Shown piece by piece: positions 19,658-31,891 of a stretch of DNA of 64,000 bases. Location: assembly GCA_013215465.1 (NCBI GenBank), contig JABSOW010000004.1, forward strand, positions 186,001-250,000. The letters run 5' to 3'. The DNA comes from Colwellia sp. (lineage in GTDB: Bacteria; Pseudomonadota; Gammaproteobacteria; Enterobacterales; Alteromonadaceae). The notes below the pieces were generated by a model that did no database searches, was not told where the DNA came from, and saw only the letters and a program-made list of their open reading frames with translations. Position numbers and translations under genes: made by a program. The stretch's first letter is position 1. Each line of letters starts with the position of its first letter.

Positions 19658-22600
19658 CTACACTTCCTCTTCTTCAACTAGAGTCATTAACGATGTATTG
19701 CCGCCAGATGCTGTGGTATCGATACTAATAGTTTTTTCTGTTAACAGTCGCTGTATTAAGTTGTCAAAATACTCAGAGGTGATCACAGGTAATATTGCAC
19801 CACTACGCTGTGCTAATTTTTCACTGATGTAATGTTTACGGTCACAATGACTTTCAACCACTACGCCGGCTAATGCAGAATGGGCAAGCATAGTTTCTAA
19901 ATGACCTAATCTAGCTACTTGAAATACTCCCTGCTCCGCCCCGGTAGAGATAAATTTATCTCTAAACACTAATGCTTCATCATAAAATAAATCAGATACC
20001 ACGGTTACCACGCTATTGCCTGTCGCTAGTGCTGTAACTATAGACATCACCCAAAAATGAAAGCTGACCTTTTCATCTGCAAAACAGATAATTACCCCTC
20101 TATTTTCCAAATAAAGTATATTCGATTCGCCAGTAGGCCCTGGTAATATTTTAGGTTTTTTAAGACGTTTTTCAATATTGATTAACTGATCACGTGCAGC
20201 AGCTAAAGTGCGATTTAGATCATCAGCCAGATCATCGACACTTTCTACATGGGCAATTTTTGCTAATAGTTGACGGACACAAGATATACGTGTATTTAAC
20301 TCGCTTAGCCGCCAACTTTTTTCTGATTTATCGGCCTGAACCATTAACCGTTTAGCTTCTTGCTGAGCGTTAACATCACCCGTTAAAGCAGCAGCTTGCG
20401 AAGGTAAGAAGTTAAATTTCTCTTCATTAGGCGTGGCTTTTTCTTTCACTAAGCGGGTTAAATAATTTGGTCCGCCTGCTTTAGGGCCAGTACCCGAAAG
20501 ACCACGGCCGCCAAAAGGTTGCACGCCCACAATAGCGCCAATCATATTACGGTTTATGTAAACATTGCCCGCGCGTGACAGTTTAGCTAATTCTATTGCT
20601 CGGTGTTCAATACGGGTATGAATACCCATAGTTAAACCAAAACCTGTACCATTAACTTTTTCAATAACTTGTTCAATTTCAGAGCCTTTAAAACGTACAA
20701 TATGCACGCAAGGACCAAATACTTCTTTCGTTAATATATCGATATCACTAATTTCATACAAACGTGGGGCAAAGAAGAAGTGACCATCTTGGTTAGTACT
20801 TTCTTCATTACTGTTTTCATCCGTTTTTTCATTGAATAAAGTACACTGATACAATAAGTTGCCATTAGTTTGCATATAATCGCTGTGAGCATTAAGCGCA
20901 TCAAGCGCTTTTTGATCGATCACCGGACCAATATCAGTACTTAATTTTGCCGGATCTCCTATATATAACTCAGCTAAAGCGCCTTTAAGCATAGTGATAA
21001 CTTTATCGGCAATATCTTCTTGTAAGAATAATACTCTTAATGCGGAGCATCGTTGACCTGCTGATTGAAAGCCCGACGAGATAACATCATCCACTACTTG
21101 TTCAGGTAAGGCCGTTGAGTCGACTATCATGCAGTTTTGGCCACCTGTTTCAGCAATAAGTGGCACTTGATCACCACCGCGCTGTGCCAAGATTTGTGAA
21201 ATACGGGTTCCGGTTTCAGTAGAGCCAGTAAACATTACCGCAGCAATACGTTCATCTGGCACAATAACTGCGCCAACAACACTTCCTCGCGCAATGACCG
21301 CTTGTACCACATTTATCGGTAAGCCAACCGAGTGCATTAGCTCAATAGCACGTAAAGCAATAAGCCCAGTTTGTTCTGCTGGTTTTGCTATAACAGTATT
21401 ACCGGTAACAATAGCTGCTGCTACTTGTCCTAAAAATATCGCTAATGGGAAATTCCATGGGCTAATGCATAAAACTACACCGCGGGCTTCTATCCGTTCA
21501 TTTGCACTTAACTCAAGAGCACGAGTAGCATAATATCTACAAAAATCAACCGCTTCACGTACTTCGTCAATACCGTCTTGAGCAATTTTTCCCGCCTCTT
21601 TAATACAAAGAGCAATTAACTCATTCATATGTCGTTCTAAAATATCGCCGATACGGCACAGCAAAGCCGCTCGTTCATTTACCGGTGTGGTTGACCATGA
21701 AGTAAAAGCAACTTCAGCTTTGTTTATCATCGCCCTCATATCATCTTCACTGTGATGATAATGAAAACCTATTATTTCACTATGGTTAGCAGGGTTTTTT
21801 ACCGCATAAGCGCCCTCTGGCACTGCATTTTTATTGAGTAGATTGTCCGCAAACCAGTTATCTAATGCTGATTTCAACGGCACTATTTCATTAACATCGG
21901 TTAAATCTAAACCCTTAGAATTATTTCTACTTGCTAAAACATCGCTACTAACTAATACACCATTACCACTACGCTTATTTTCATCACGGTATAAATCAAT
22001 AGGCATAATAATTTGCCTGTTATATTTTATTTTCAAGCGCTGCGTTTTCTCAACAGGATCTTCAAGTAACGACTCCACTGGTAGCGATTCATCGACAATG
22101 GCATTAACAAATGACGAGTTAGCACCATTTTCTAATAATCGGCGTACTAGGTAAGCCAGCAAATCTTCATGGTGACCAACAGGAGCATAGATACGACACT
22201 GGATACCGTCACCGGCAACAATTTGATCATATAAAGAATCACCCATGCCATGTAAGCATTGAAACTCAAAACCTTCTTTATCATCGCCAGCTAACTCAAT
22301 AATAGTCGCAGCGGTATAAGCATTGTGAGTAGCAAACTGCGGATAAATACTATCTCTATAGTCGAGTAATTTATTGGCGCAGGCATGGTAAGAAACATCG
22401 GTTGATGATTTTCGGGTAAATACTGGAAAATGCGACATACCATCTTTTTGAGCATTTTTAATCTCAGTATCCCAATAAGCGCCTTTGACTAGACGTACCA
22501 TCATGCGACGGTTAGTACGTAGTGTTAGTTCTCGAAGCCATTCAACCACGAACATCGCCCGCTTTTGATACGCTTGCAGCGCAATACCAAAGCCTTGCCA

Positions 22601-23557
22601 GTCGCCTAAATCAGTATCGGTAAAAACCGCTTCAATAATATCAAGTGAAAGTTCTAAACGCTCAGACTCTTCAGCATCAATTGTTAGGCCTATATTATAT
22701 TGCTTGGCTTGCATACAAAGGGCTTTCAATTTAGGAACAATTTCAGCCATAACCCGTAACTTATGGGTAAACTCATAACGAGGGTGAATAGCCGATAGTT
22801 TTATTGAAATTCCGGGCACTCGACGGGGATCATTTTTACCTGATGCTAAGGCCACCTGCCCTATCGATGTAATAGCATCTTGATAGGATTTTAAATACTG
22901 TTTGGCATCTGCCATGGTACGGGCGCCTTCGCCAAGCATGTCATAAGAATAAACATAACCTTGTTGCTCTTTAATTGCCGCTCGTTTAGTCGCATCAACA
23001 ATAGTTTCTCCCATAACAAACTGCTTACCCATAATTTTCATGGCATAGTTCATCGATTTTCTAATAACAGGCTCACCTAATCGACCGATAGTCTTTTTCA
23101 ATAAACCAAAGCTATCTTGTTTACGTTTGTCAGCATAATTCACCATAGAGCCCGTGATTAATAATCCCCATGAAGAAGCATTAACAAAAAGTGAATCACT
23201 TGCGCCTAAGTGTGAACTCCACTGGCCTTGAGAAATTTTATCGCGTATTAATACATCCTGGGTGTGCTTATCTGGTACCCGCAATAGAGCCTCAGCTAAA
23301 CACATTAATACTATTCCCTCTTCGCTAGATAATGAATATTCATTTAACAAGGCATCAATAGCCCCATTACCCGATTCATCTTGGCGAATTTGTAAAACCA
23401 TTTTACGAGCACGTTCCCAAGCACGACTTCTAGCACTTACATTGACTTCGGCAAAAGGGAGAAGATGGTCAACAGCAACGTTTTCATCAATACGATAAAA
23501 TTCACGAATTTTTTGTCTAATAGGACAATCAGTAATTAACGAGCCAGTAAAAAGCAT
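19658..23557 (-). CDS. putA: Bifunctional proline dehydrogenase / L-glutamate gamma-semialdehyde dehydrogenase PutA
   Basis: 1299 aa; PRODH domain (SIKLSAIHPRYE, DAEESERLELS, RLVKGAYWDTEIK) and ALDH domain (ETGGQNCMIVDSTALPEQV, SAGQRCSALRVL). Confidence 0.96.
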   Translation of the reverse strand: MLFTGSLITDCPIRQKIREFYRIDENVAVDHLLPFAEVNVSARSRAWERARKMVLQIRQDESGNGAIDALLNEYSLSSEEGIVLMCLAEALLRVPDKHTQDVLIRDKISQGQWSSHLGASDSLFVNASSWGLLITGSMVNYADKRKQDSFGLLKKTIGRLGEPVIRKSMNYAMKIMGKQFVMGETIVDATKRAAIKEQQGYVYSYDMLGEGARTMADAKQYLKSYQDAITSIGQVALASGKNDPRRVPGISIKLSAIHPRYEFTHKLRVMAEIVPKLKALCMQAKQYNIGLTIDAEESERLELSLDIIEAVFTDTDLGDWQGFGIALQAYQKRAMFVVEWLRELTLRTNRRMMVRLVKGAYWDTEIKNAQKDGMSHFPVFTRKSSTDVSYHACANKLLDYRDSIYPQFATHNAYTAATIIELAGDDKEGFEFQCLHGMGDSLYDQIVAGDGIQCRIYAPVGHHEDLLAYLVRRLLENGANSSFVNAIVDESLPVESLLEDPVEKTQRLKIKYNRQIIMPIDLYRDENKRSGNGVLVSSDVLASRNNSKGLDLTDVNEIVPLKSALDNWFADNLLNKNAVPEGAYAVKNPANHSEIIGFHYHHSEDDMRAMINKAEVAFTSWSTTPVNERAALLCRIGDILERHMNELIALCIKEAGKIAQDGIDEVREAVDFCRYYATRALELSANERIEARGVVLCISPWNFPLAIFLGQVAAAIVTGNTVIAKPAEQTGLIALRAIELMHSVGLPINVVQAVIARGSVVGAVIVPDERIAAVMFTGSTETGTRISQILAQRGGDQVPLIAETGGQNCMIVDSTALPEQVVDDVISSGFQSAGQRCSALRVLFLQEDIADKVITMLKGALAELYIGDPAKLSTDIGPVIDQKALDALNAHSDYMQTNGNLLYQCTLFNEKTDENSNEESTNQDGHFFFAPRLYEISDIDILTKEVFGPCVHIVRFKGSEIEQVIEKVNGTGFGLTMGIHTRIEHRAIELAKLSRAGNVYINRNMIGAIVGVQPFGGRGLSGTGPKAGGPNYLTRLVKEKATPNEEKFNFLPSQAAALTGDVNAQQEAKRLMVQADKSEKSWRLSELNTRISCVRQLLAKIAHVESVDDLADDLNRTLAAARDQLINIEKRLKKPKILPGPTGESNILYLENRGVIICFADEKVSFHFWVMSIVTALATGNSVVTVVSDLFYDEALVFRDKFISTGAEQGVFQVARLGHLETMLAHSALAGVVVESHCDRKHYISEKLAQRSGAILPVITSEYFDNLIQRLLTEKTISIDTTASGGNTSLMTLVEEEEV

Positions 23558-23651
23558 AGGAGATCCTCAAAAGTGCGTAATAGCATTTGAATTAATGAAT
23601 TCACTACTTCGCGATTCAATTGCTATTAAACTATCTATAGTTATTATAGTT

Positions 23652-23811
23652 ATACCAATACCAGTAAGTTAGTGATTAAATATTAATGAGGGAAAATATT
23701 CAAGAACAAGGCGCTTGATTGAGCAATAGCTGGCTATTGGGATTGAAAGCAACGACGTTATTGGAATATTTAGTCCATTCAGAATGAGCACATATTTATT
23801 TGTATTGGTAT
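23652..23811. repeat. Intergenic repeat element bounded by ATACCAATAC / GTATTGGTAT
   Basis: 10-bp terminal inverted repeat; interior partially shared with 51463-51550. Confidence 0.55.
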
Positions 23812-23914
23812 TAACTTTATTTAAGTGAATAAGTTTGAGGAGGATTTTAATGTGAAGACAGCAGAATGTGCTGGTTATTTTACGTTTATTACCTTATTAA
23901 AAATGGAAAAAACT

Positions 23915-23948
23915 ATCATTAGCAATAGAATGTTCTATTGCTAATGAT
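23915..23948 (-). terminator. murA terminator with 16-bp perfect stem
   Basis: ATCATTAGCAATAGAA-TG-TTCTATTGCTAATGAT followed by a T-run on the minus strand. Confidence 0.75.
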
Positions 23949-23984
23949 GGCTTCACTATTTAGAATGAAAAGCTATGTAGATAA

Positions 23985-25268
<1,284 letters not shown>

Positions 25269-25327
25269 TTACTTCTTACTTATAAATGAATAAAATTAAT
25301 TGACTAGGTGACCAGTATTGCATGCCT

Positions 25328-25435
25328 TTACATATTAAACAATTTGTCACCTTGCCATTGTGCTTTCGTAAAGGTTTTTACGTTTATCAGCTATGCGCAT
25401 GTATACTGTTTTCTTTAATAGTATCGGCTAATGTA
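25328..25435 (-). pseudogene. Remnant of a second ibaG 3' end
   Basis: Reads TLADTIKENSIHA...(frame break)...VKTFTKAQWQGDKLFNM*, versus intact TLADAIKDGSIHAVTVKTFTKAQWQRDKLFNQ*. Confidence 0.8.
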
Positions 25436-25439
25436 ATTA

Positions 25440-25733
25440 TTATTGATTAAACAATTTGTCACGTTGCCATTGTGCTTTCGTAAAGGTTTTTACCGTCACG
25501 GCATGTATACTACCGTCTTTAATGGCATCAGCTAACGTAGCAAATACCACTTGTTGACGTTTAACACGTGATAAATCACCAAACATATCAGCTACGGCTA
25601 CAACACTGCATTGTGAACCATCAAACTTTATTTGCAGTTCATCAAGCACTAATGCGTCATTGATTAATTTTTCAATTTCTTTTACTTCCAAGGGGAATTC
25701 CTTAATAGGGTTTAATTTATTTGCGAGAAACAC
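25440..25733 (-). CDS. ibaG: BolA-family protein IbaG
   Basis: 97 aa; VVAVADMFGDLSRVKRQQVVFATLADAI, located between murA and mla genes. Confidence 0.9.
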   Translation of the reverse strand: MFLANKLNPIKEFPLEVKEIEKLINDALVLDELQIKFDGSQCSVVAVADMFGDLSRVKRQQVVFATLADAIKDGSIHAVTVKTFTKAQWQRDKLFNQ

Positions 25734-25789
25734 TTATCACAAAGAGTAGAGCTGCCCATTGTGCCAATGATAAAAAATAATAACATCTA

Positions 25790-26098
25790 TTATTTAACTG
25801 GCAAAAAGCCTTCAACACCACTTAAGCTAATAAGCTTATCTAGTTTAGTCGGTATATTAGCAAAAGATAATTGGCAATTAGCAAGATCTGCTTGCTCTAA
25901 TAAGTAAAAAAGCCAAGCTAATCCTGCGGTATCAATGCGAGTTATGCTCGTTAAATCAAGTATCGTAGACGATGGTAAAAATAATTGTTTAATACTTTTT
26001 TTAGTTATTTTCATAATCGTGTGTCGAGTTAATTCACCACTGAGCTCTACCAGTTCAGCAGTAATATTCAACACTATTTTTGGCGTAAGTTCAGACAC
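25790..26098 (-). CDS. mlaB: STAS-domain protein MlaB
   Basis: DLTSITRIDTAGLAWLFYLLEQA; mla operon context. Confidence 0.88.
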   Translation of the reverse strand: MSELTPKIVLNITAELVELSGELTRHTIMKITKKSIKQLFLPSSTILDLTSITRIDTAGLAWLFYLLEQADLANCQLSFANIPTKLDKLISLSGVEGFLPVK

Positions 26099-26101
26099 TC
26101 T

Positions 26102-26857
26102 TTAACCCGCTTTCTTTTTCACTGATCTAGTTTTAAAAACTATATCACGTGCACTTTTTTTCTTTAATAATTCAGTCACATAAGGAAGTCCTTTTTGACG
26201 AATTATACTACCCAATTCAGCTTGTTTACTATCAAGTAAACTAACCCCCTCGGCGACCATATCAAATGCTTTCCACTCTTTAGTTTTTCTGTTTTTTCTT
26301 ACTTTAAAAGACACATCAATATCATTTCTTCCCTGCATAATAACACGACTATTAACAGCAACAATTTTTTTATCACTAAAGTTTTTTGCTGGTGCGAACT
26401 CAACGGGTTGATTATCATATAAAGTGAATACTTGCGCATAAGAGGTCACTAAATATTCTCGAAATACAGGGACAAAATTTTTGCGCTCTTCTGCCGTTGT
26501 TTTCTTTAAGTGCTTGCCTATCACTTTAAATGCAGAGTATTTATAATTGATATAAGGCATTAGTTCTTCTCGAACTATCTTTTTTAGTATATTAGGGTTT
26601 TTCTGTATTGCTTGTTGTTCATCAGCAAAACGTTTAAATGTTTTACCGGCGACGGTTTTAATCATTAAATAAGGATTTTTTTTATCTACATAAATACGAG
26701 TAGCGCTTGGAGATTGCTGTGTTTTGTCCGCTGATAATTTAATTGTTTGTGCTTTTTCATACGCAAAGGTACTAACGCTGCATAAGCTCGCTGCTATAGT
26801 TACTATCAATAACAAAGGGGTGATTAAATTCATCTTATTTACGTATTTCACTTTCAT
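26102..26857 (-). CDS. mlaC: Phospholipid-binding protein MlaC
   Basis: Signal peptide, REELMPYINYKYSAFKVIGKHLKKTTAEER; operon context. Confidence 0.92.
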   Translation of the reverse strand: MKVKYVNKMNLITPLLLIVTIAASLCSVSTFAYEKAQTIKLSADKTQQSPSATRIYVDKKNPYLMIKTVAGKTFKRFADEQQAIQKNPNILKKIVREELMPYINYKYSAFKVIGKHLKKTTAEERKNFVPVFREYLVTSYAQVFTLYDNQPVEFAPAKNFSDKKIVAVNSRVIMQGRNDIDVSFKVRKNRKTKEWKAFDMVAEGVSLLDSKQAELGSIIRQKGLPYVTELLKKKSARDIVFKTRSVKKKAG

Positions 26858-27369
26858 TACTCATCACCACTCCCTTGGCTAAATAAAAACTGTCCTATTA
26901 ATTCTTCCAGTACTAAAGCTGGCTTAGTATCTTCAATAAAATCATTCGGCTGTAAAATTTCTAATGATTCATCCATAAAGCCCGGCTGTAAACCAATATA
27001 TTGTTCACCTAATAAGCCTGCTGTTAAAATAGCCACTGAGGTTGCTTCTGAAAACTGATTGTATTCACTATATATTCTCATAGTGACCACGGGCGTATAA
27101 TCTTCTTCATCAAGCGTTATATCACTAACACGACCAACAACAACACCACCAACTTTTATTGGTGAACGTACCTTTAAACCACCAATATTATCAAATTTGG
27201 CAAATAGATTGTAGCTTTCTCCACCGCCTGAAATACCGTTATTCGCGACTTTTAGTGAAAGCATAAGTAATGCTGCAATACCTAAAGCAACAAAAAAACC
27301 TACCATTAATTCTACTTTTTTTGACGTCATGTTTTTCACCAAGCACCTTATAAATTTTCTAAAACTCAA
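26857..27369 (-). CDS. mlaD: MCE-domain protein MlaD
   Basis: KVELMVGFFVALGIAALL...FDNIGGLKVRSPIKVGGVVVGRV; start probably at MTSKKVELM (27330). Confidence 0.94.
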   Translation of the reverse strand: MSFRKFIRCLVKNMTSKKVELMVGFFVALGIAALLMLSLKVANNGISGGGESYNLFAKFDNIGGLKVRSPIKVGGVVVGRVSDITLDEEDYTPVVTMRIYSEYNQFSEATSVAILTAGLLGEQYIGLQPGFMDESLEILQPNDFIEDTKPALVLEELIGQFLFSQGSGDE

Positions 27370-27385
27370 AACGATTCTATTTCAG

Positions 27386-28162
27386 TTATCTTGCAAACAT
27401 TAATGCCGTTAAAATAAAATCTAATGCTAATATTAATAGCGACGATTGTACCACAGTTGAGGTAGTCGCCCGAGAAATACCTTCGGAAGTAGGCTCACAA
27501 TCATAACCTTTATATACAGCAATCCAAGTGACGACAAAAGCAAAAACAACACTCTTAATAATGCCATTTAAAATGTCTTTATTAAAGTCTACTTGATCTT
27601 GCATAACAGACCAAAATATTCCTGCATCAACGCCTAACCAGTCAACCCCAACCAAATGCGCACCGAGAATACCTACCATAGAAAAAATAGCCGCCAATAA
27701 AGGCAAACTAATAAAACCAGCCCAAAAACGCGGTGCGATAATACGGCGCAGAGGATCAACAGCCATCATTTCTAAACTAGATAATTGCTCTGTGGCTTTC
27801 ATTAAACCAATTTCAGCCGTTAGCGCAGAGCCTGCTCTTCCAGCAAATAATAATGCCGCAACCACTGGGCCTAGTTCACGTAATAAAGACAACGCTACCA
27901 TAGGTCCTAAACTAGCTTCAGCGCCATAACCAACCAAGATGGTGTAGCCCTGCAAAGCTAACACCATGCCAATAAAACCACCTGAAACCACGATAATAAC
28001 TAATGACATTACCCCAACACTATAAAGTTGCTGTAATAATAACGGAATGCCTTTACGAGGATTCGGCTTATGCAACAAAGCCGAAAGCAACACAATAACT
28101 GCTCGTCCTAGGCCGCTAATAAGTGCTAGGGTATTTCGACCTAATAATTGTAATTGCCACAT
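27386..28162 (-). CDS. mlaE: Phospholipid ABC transporter permease MlaE
   Basis: MlaE-family permease: [40 protein letters not shown]. Confidence 0.95.
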   Translation of the reverse strand: MWQLQLLGRNTLALISGLGRAVIVLLSALLHKPNPRKGIPLLLQQLYSVGVMSLVIIVVSGGFIGMVLALQGYTILVGYGAEASLGPMVALSLLRELGPVVAALLFAGRAGSALTAEIGLMKATEQLSSLEMMAVDPLRRIIAPRFWAGFISLPLLAAIFSMVGILGAHLVGVDWLGVDAGIFWSVMQDQVDFNKDILNGIIKSVVFAFVVTWIAVYKGYDCEPTSEGISRATTSTVVQSSLLILALDFILTALMFAR

Positions 28163-29001
28163 TATATTTTCCCTCGACCATCTGCCTTGGGTGACAATTT
28201 AAAGAGTTCGTTTTGATAACTCGGCGCCTGATAATGAAATGGTACAGGGCCGTCAGCCTTCCCTTGCACAAACTGCTTCACCAGTGGCGACTTATCTGCG
28301 CTGATTTGAGCAGGTGTACCTTGACCAATAATTTTTTGTTCTGCCACAATATAAATATAATCGGCAATACTCATCACCTCAGGAACATCATGCGACACGA
28401 CAACAGACGTTAATCCTAACGCGTCACTAAGAGAGCGAATTAAACGAACAATCACCCCCATTGAAATAGGATCTTGGCCGGCAAAAGGCTCATCATATAA
28501 AATCAATTCTGGATCAAGTGCTATAGCACGTGCTAGTGCCACACGGCGTGCCATTCCCCCAGAAAGTTCATTAGGTTGTAAATTTCGTGCGCCACGTAAC
28601 CCTACCGCCTCTAACTTCATTAGTACTATTTTTTCAATAATATTTTCAGGTAGCTTACTATGTTCACGAATAGGAAAAGCGATATTGTCAAAAACACTCA
28701 TATCAGTAAAAAGAGCGCCACTTTGAAATAACATACTCATGCGCTTACGTGTTTCATATAAATCATGACGGGATAAGCGAGGGATATCTTTACCTGAAAA
28801 TAAAATTTTACCGCTATCTGGTTTAATTTGTCCGCCAATCAAGCGCAATAAGGTTGTTTTACCAATACCGCTTGGCCCCATAATAGCCGTGACTTTCCCG
28901 ATAGGAATAGATAAGCTAATATCATTATAAATAATGCGTTCACCTCGGGTAAAAGTGAGATTTTCAATTTCAATTAGATTTTCTAGCGTTGATAGTGTCA
29001 T
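28162..29001 (-). CDS. mlaF: Phospholipid ABC transporter ATP-binding protein MlaF
   Basis: [34 protein letters not shown]. Confidence 0.95.
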   Translation of the reverse strand: MTLSTLENLIEIENLTFTRGERIIYNDISLSIPIGKVTAIMGPSGIGKTTLLRLIGGQIKPDSGKILFSGKDIPRLSRHDLYETRKRMSMLFQSGALFTDMSVFDNIAFPIREHSKLPENIIEKIVLMKLEAVGLRGARNLQPNELSGGMARRVALARAIALDPELILYDEPFAGQDPISMGVIVRLIRSLSDALGLTSVVVSHDVPEVMSIADYIYIVAEQKIIGQGTPAQISADKSPLVKQFVQGKADGPVPFHYQAPSYQNELFKLSPKADGRGKI

Positions 29002-29345
29002 TTTATAACATCAATGTAGTTAGTTAGTTTCTTATTAATAAAGATTACAGAAAGTCCTGCTTCTAAATAGAAAGCGATTTTACCTGAGCACTTATCATTG
29101 TTCACTAAAAATTAAGAATTAAAAACAAAAAAAATGTCAGAAAATGTAAGAAAGCATCTTTTTTTGGTTTTTATGCCAACTAATGAATAAAATTACAACA
29201 AAATAAAACTATTTTATCTTTGAAGACATTAATTACTTTGTTTTTCGCTCCCAAACAGCGACAATTTAACCTTGTTGTGCCAAATAACTTAGAACTTCTT
29301 ATCTTTCGCACTAAAGTTATTTAGGTATATTAATTGGAGTTATGA

Positions 29346-30332
29346 ATGTTAGAACAAGTTATTATTTTATTAATTGCCTTCGCAGTACTCGTTTGGAGTG
29401 CTGATAAGTTTGTGTTAGGGGCTTCTTCTTTAGCAAGAAACCTTGGGATTTCTCCAATGATTATTGGCTTAACAATCGTTGCTATGGGTTCCTCAGCGCC
29501 AGAAATGATGGTAGCCGCAGCGGCTTCTCTTCAGGGTAACCCTGATACTGCTATTGGTAATGCTATTGGCTCTAACATAACAAATATAGCCCTAGTACTT
29601 GGCATAACACTGCTGATAAAGCCTTTAGTGGTTTCCTCTTCAACCATTAAACAAGAGCTACCACTGCTACTGATATTAACGATATTTAGCTATTGGATAC
29701 TCTCTGATGATTTTTTTAGCTTTTATGAAGGTTTAGCTTTAATGATCGGTTTCTTTACTTTTATCTCTATATTGCTGATGAAAGCGTTAAAACAACGGAA
29801 AAACAATAATCTTGATGACCCAATGATTATTGAAGCTGAGCACGAAATACCTGAAGCGACCAGTACGGTGAAATCTGTTTTCTGGCTAATTGTTGGTATC
29901 AGCCTGTTGGTTTCAAGTGCACATTTCCTAGTTGATTCTTCTATATTTATCGCTAAAGCATACGGTATAAGTGACTTAGTTATCGGCTTAACGGTTATCG
30001 CCTTAGGAACAAGTTTGCCCGAATTAGCGGCGAGTATTGCCAGCGTAATGAAAAAAGAAGACGATTTGGCCATGGGCAATATTGTTGGCTCTAATATTTT
30101 TAATATCTTAGCGGTATTACCTTTCGCCGGTTTAATAGCCCCAGGACAGATAAACCCAGAAGCATCTTTTCGAGATGCCCCGGTGATGATTGCTATTACT
30201 GGTTTGCTATTTATATTATGTTTTAGTCGTAAATCAGGATACTTTAGACTTACTCGCGCAAAAGGCGCACTATTATTAGTAAGCTTTATTGCTTATCAAG
30301 TATTACTTTTTAGCCAAACCACTTTTAGCTAA
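29346..30332 (+). CDS. yrbG: Calcium/sodium antiporter (YrbG family)
   Basis: Paired alpha repeats GSSAPEMMVAAAASL...IGNAIGSNITN and GTSLPELAASIASV...MGNIVGSNIFN. Confidence 0.92.
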   Translation: MLEQVIILLIAFAVLVWSADKFVLGASSLARNLGISPMIIGLTIVAMGSSAPEMMVAAAASLQGNPDTAIGNAIGSNITNIALVLGITLLIKPLVVSSSTIKQELPLLLILTIFSYWILSDDFFSFYEGLALMIGFFTFISILLMKALKQRKNNNLDDPMIIEAEHEIPEATSTVKSVFWLIVGISLLVSSAHFLVDSSIFIAKAYGISDLVIGLTVIALGTSLPELAASIASVMKKEDDLAMGNIVGSNIFNILAVLPFAGLIAPGQINPEASFRDAPVMIAITGLLFILCFSRKSGYFRLTRAKGALLLVSFIAYQVLLFSQTTFS

Positions 30333-30356
30333 ACGCTTATTTACTGAAGTAGAGCC

Positions 30357-31322
30357 ATGAAAAATTTTAAACAACTTGCCAAAAATGTTATTAACATTGA
30401 ACAACAAGCCATTGCCGAATTATTACAATATATTGATGATAATTTTGAATATGCCTGTCAGCTAATGTTTGCATGTAAAGGCCGTGTGATCGTTATAGGT
30501 ATGGGTAAATCCGGCCATATCGGTGGTAAAATTGCCGCGACATTAGCCAGCACTGGCACACCGTCATTCTTTGTTCATCCCGGCGAAGCTAGCCACGGTG
30601 ACTTGGGTATGATCACCAAAGACGATGTGGTACTGACCATTTCCAACTCAGGTGAAACTGGCGAAGTATTAGCTATTATCCCGGTGATAAAACGTATTGG
30701 CGCTAAACTTATTGCCATGACAGGCAATACCAGCTCTACCTTAGCTAAATTAGCCGACACTCATATTTGTATTAAAGTATCGACTGAAGCTTGCCCATTA
30801 GGATTAGCTCCTACATCAAGTACTACTGCCACGCTTGTTATGGGAGATGCCCTTGCCGTTGCGCTACTTAATGCTAGAGATTTTACTGCTGATGATTTTG
30901 CTTTATCGCACCCCGGCGGTAGCTTAGGTAAACGTTTATTATTATGCTTAAACGATATCATGCACCAAGGTGAACGCTTACCCGTAGTTAATGAACAAGC
31001 GCTAATTAAAGATGCTCTAGTAGAAATGTCGCTAAAAGGCTTAGGCATGACCGCCATTATTAATGACAATAAAGAGTTGGTTGGTTTGTTCACCGATGGC
31101 GACTTACGTCGTATTCTAGATGAACGAATTGATATACATCAAGACATTATTTCTTCTGTAATGACAACGTCACCAACGGTTGCGCAAAGTAATATGTTAG
31201 CCGCACAAGCACTGAACATAATGGAAGATAAAAAAATTAATGGCTTAATTATTGTTAATGAACAGCAACAACCTATTGGTGCTATGAATATGCATGATTT
31301 ACTTAGCTCTGGGGTACTTTAA
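30357..31322 (+). CDS. kdsD: Arabinose-5-phosphate isomerase
   Basis: SIS domain GMGKSGHIGGKIAATLASTGTPSFFVHPGEASHGDLGM plus CBS pair. Confidence 0.95.
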   Translation: MKNFKQLAKNVINIEQQAIAELLQYIDDNFEYACQLMFACKGRVIVIGMGKSGHIGGKIAATLASTGTPSFFVHPGEASHGDLGMITKDDVVLTISNSGETGEVLAIIPVIKRIGAKLIAMTGNTSSTLAKLADTHICIKVSTEACPLGLAPTSSTTATLVMGDALAVALLNARDFTADDFALSHPGGSLGKRLLLCLNDIMHQGERLPVVNEQALIKDALVEMSLKGLGMTAIINDNKELVGLFTDGDLRRILDERIDIHQDIISSVMTTSPTVAQSNMLAAQALNIMEDKKINGLIIVNEQQQPIGAMNMHDLLSSGVL

Positions 31323-31891
31323 TGAACAGTATATTAAATACTAGCCCAAATACCTTATACGGTATGGTGAACGAAAGCGTGCTAGTTAAAGCTAAAAAGA
31401 TAAAACTATTAGTGTGCGATGTAGATGGTGTTTTTTCTGATGGCAGGATCTACTTAGGCAATGACGGTGAAGAATTAAAAGCCTTTCATACTAAAGACGG
31501 CTTTGGCATAAAAGCACTTGGCAATAGTGGTGTCACTGTCGCGATAATCACCGGCCGACGTTCAGCCATTGTCGCCAAACGCATGGCGGCGCTTAATGTT
31601 AAACATATTATTCAAGGGCAAGAAGACAAGCTTCCAGCTTTACTTACTTTGGCAAAAGAGCTTGCTATTAGTCTCGACGAAATTGCCTACATTGGCGATG
31701 ACATCCCAGATTTACCTTGTATTGTGCGGATTGCTTTAGGTATCGCCGTACAAGATGCACACCCTATGGTTATAGAAAAAGCCGATTACACCACCTTTAC
31801 TTGCGGTGGTTTTGGTGCAGTCAGAGAGGTTTGTGATTTAATCATGCAATGCCAAGGTTCACTTGAGCGCGCAACAGGCGCTAGTATATGA
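31322..31891 (+). CDS. kdsC: 3-deoxy-D-manno-octulosonate 8-phosphate phosphatase
   Basis: VCDVDGVFSDGRIYLGNDGEELKAFHTKDGFGIK. Confidence 0.95.
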   Translation: MNSILNTSPNTLYGMVNESVLVKAKKIKLLVCDVDGVFSDGRIYLGNDGEELKAFHTKDGFGIKALGNSGVTVAIITGRRSAIVAKRMAALNVKHIIQGQEDKLPALLTLAKELAISLDEIAYIGDDIPDLPCIVRIALGIAVQDAHPMVIEKADYTTFTCGGFGAVREVCDLIMQCQGSLERATGASI

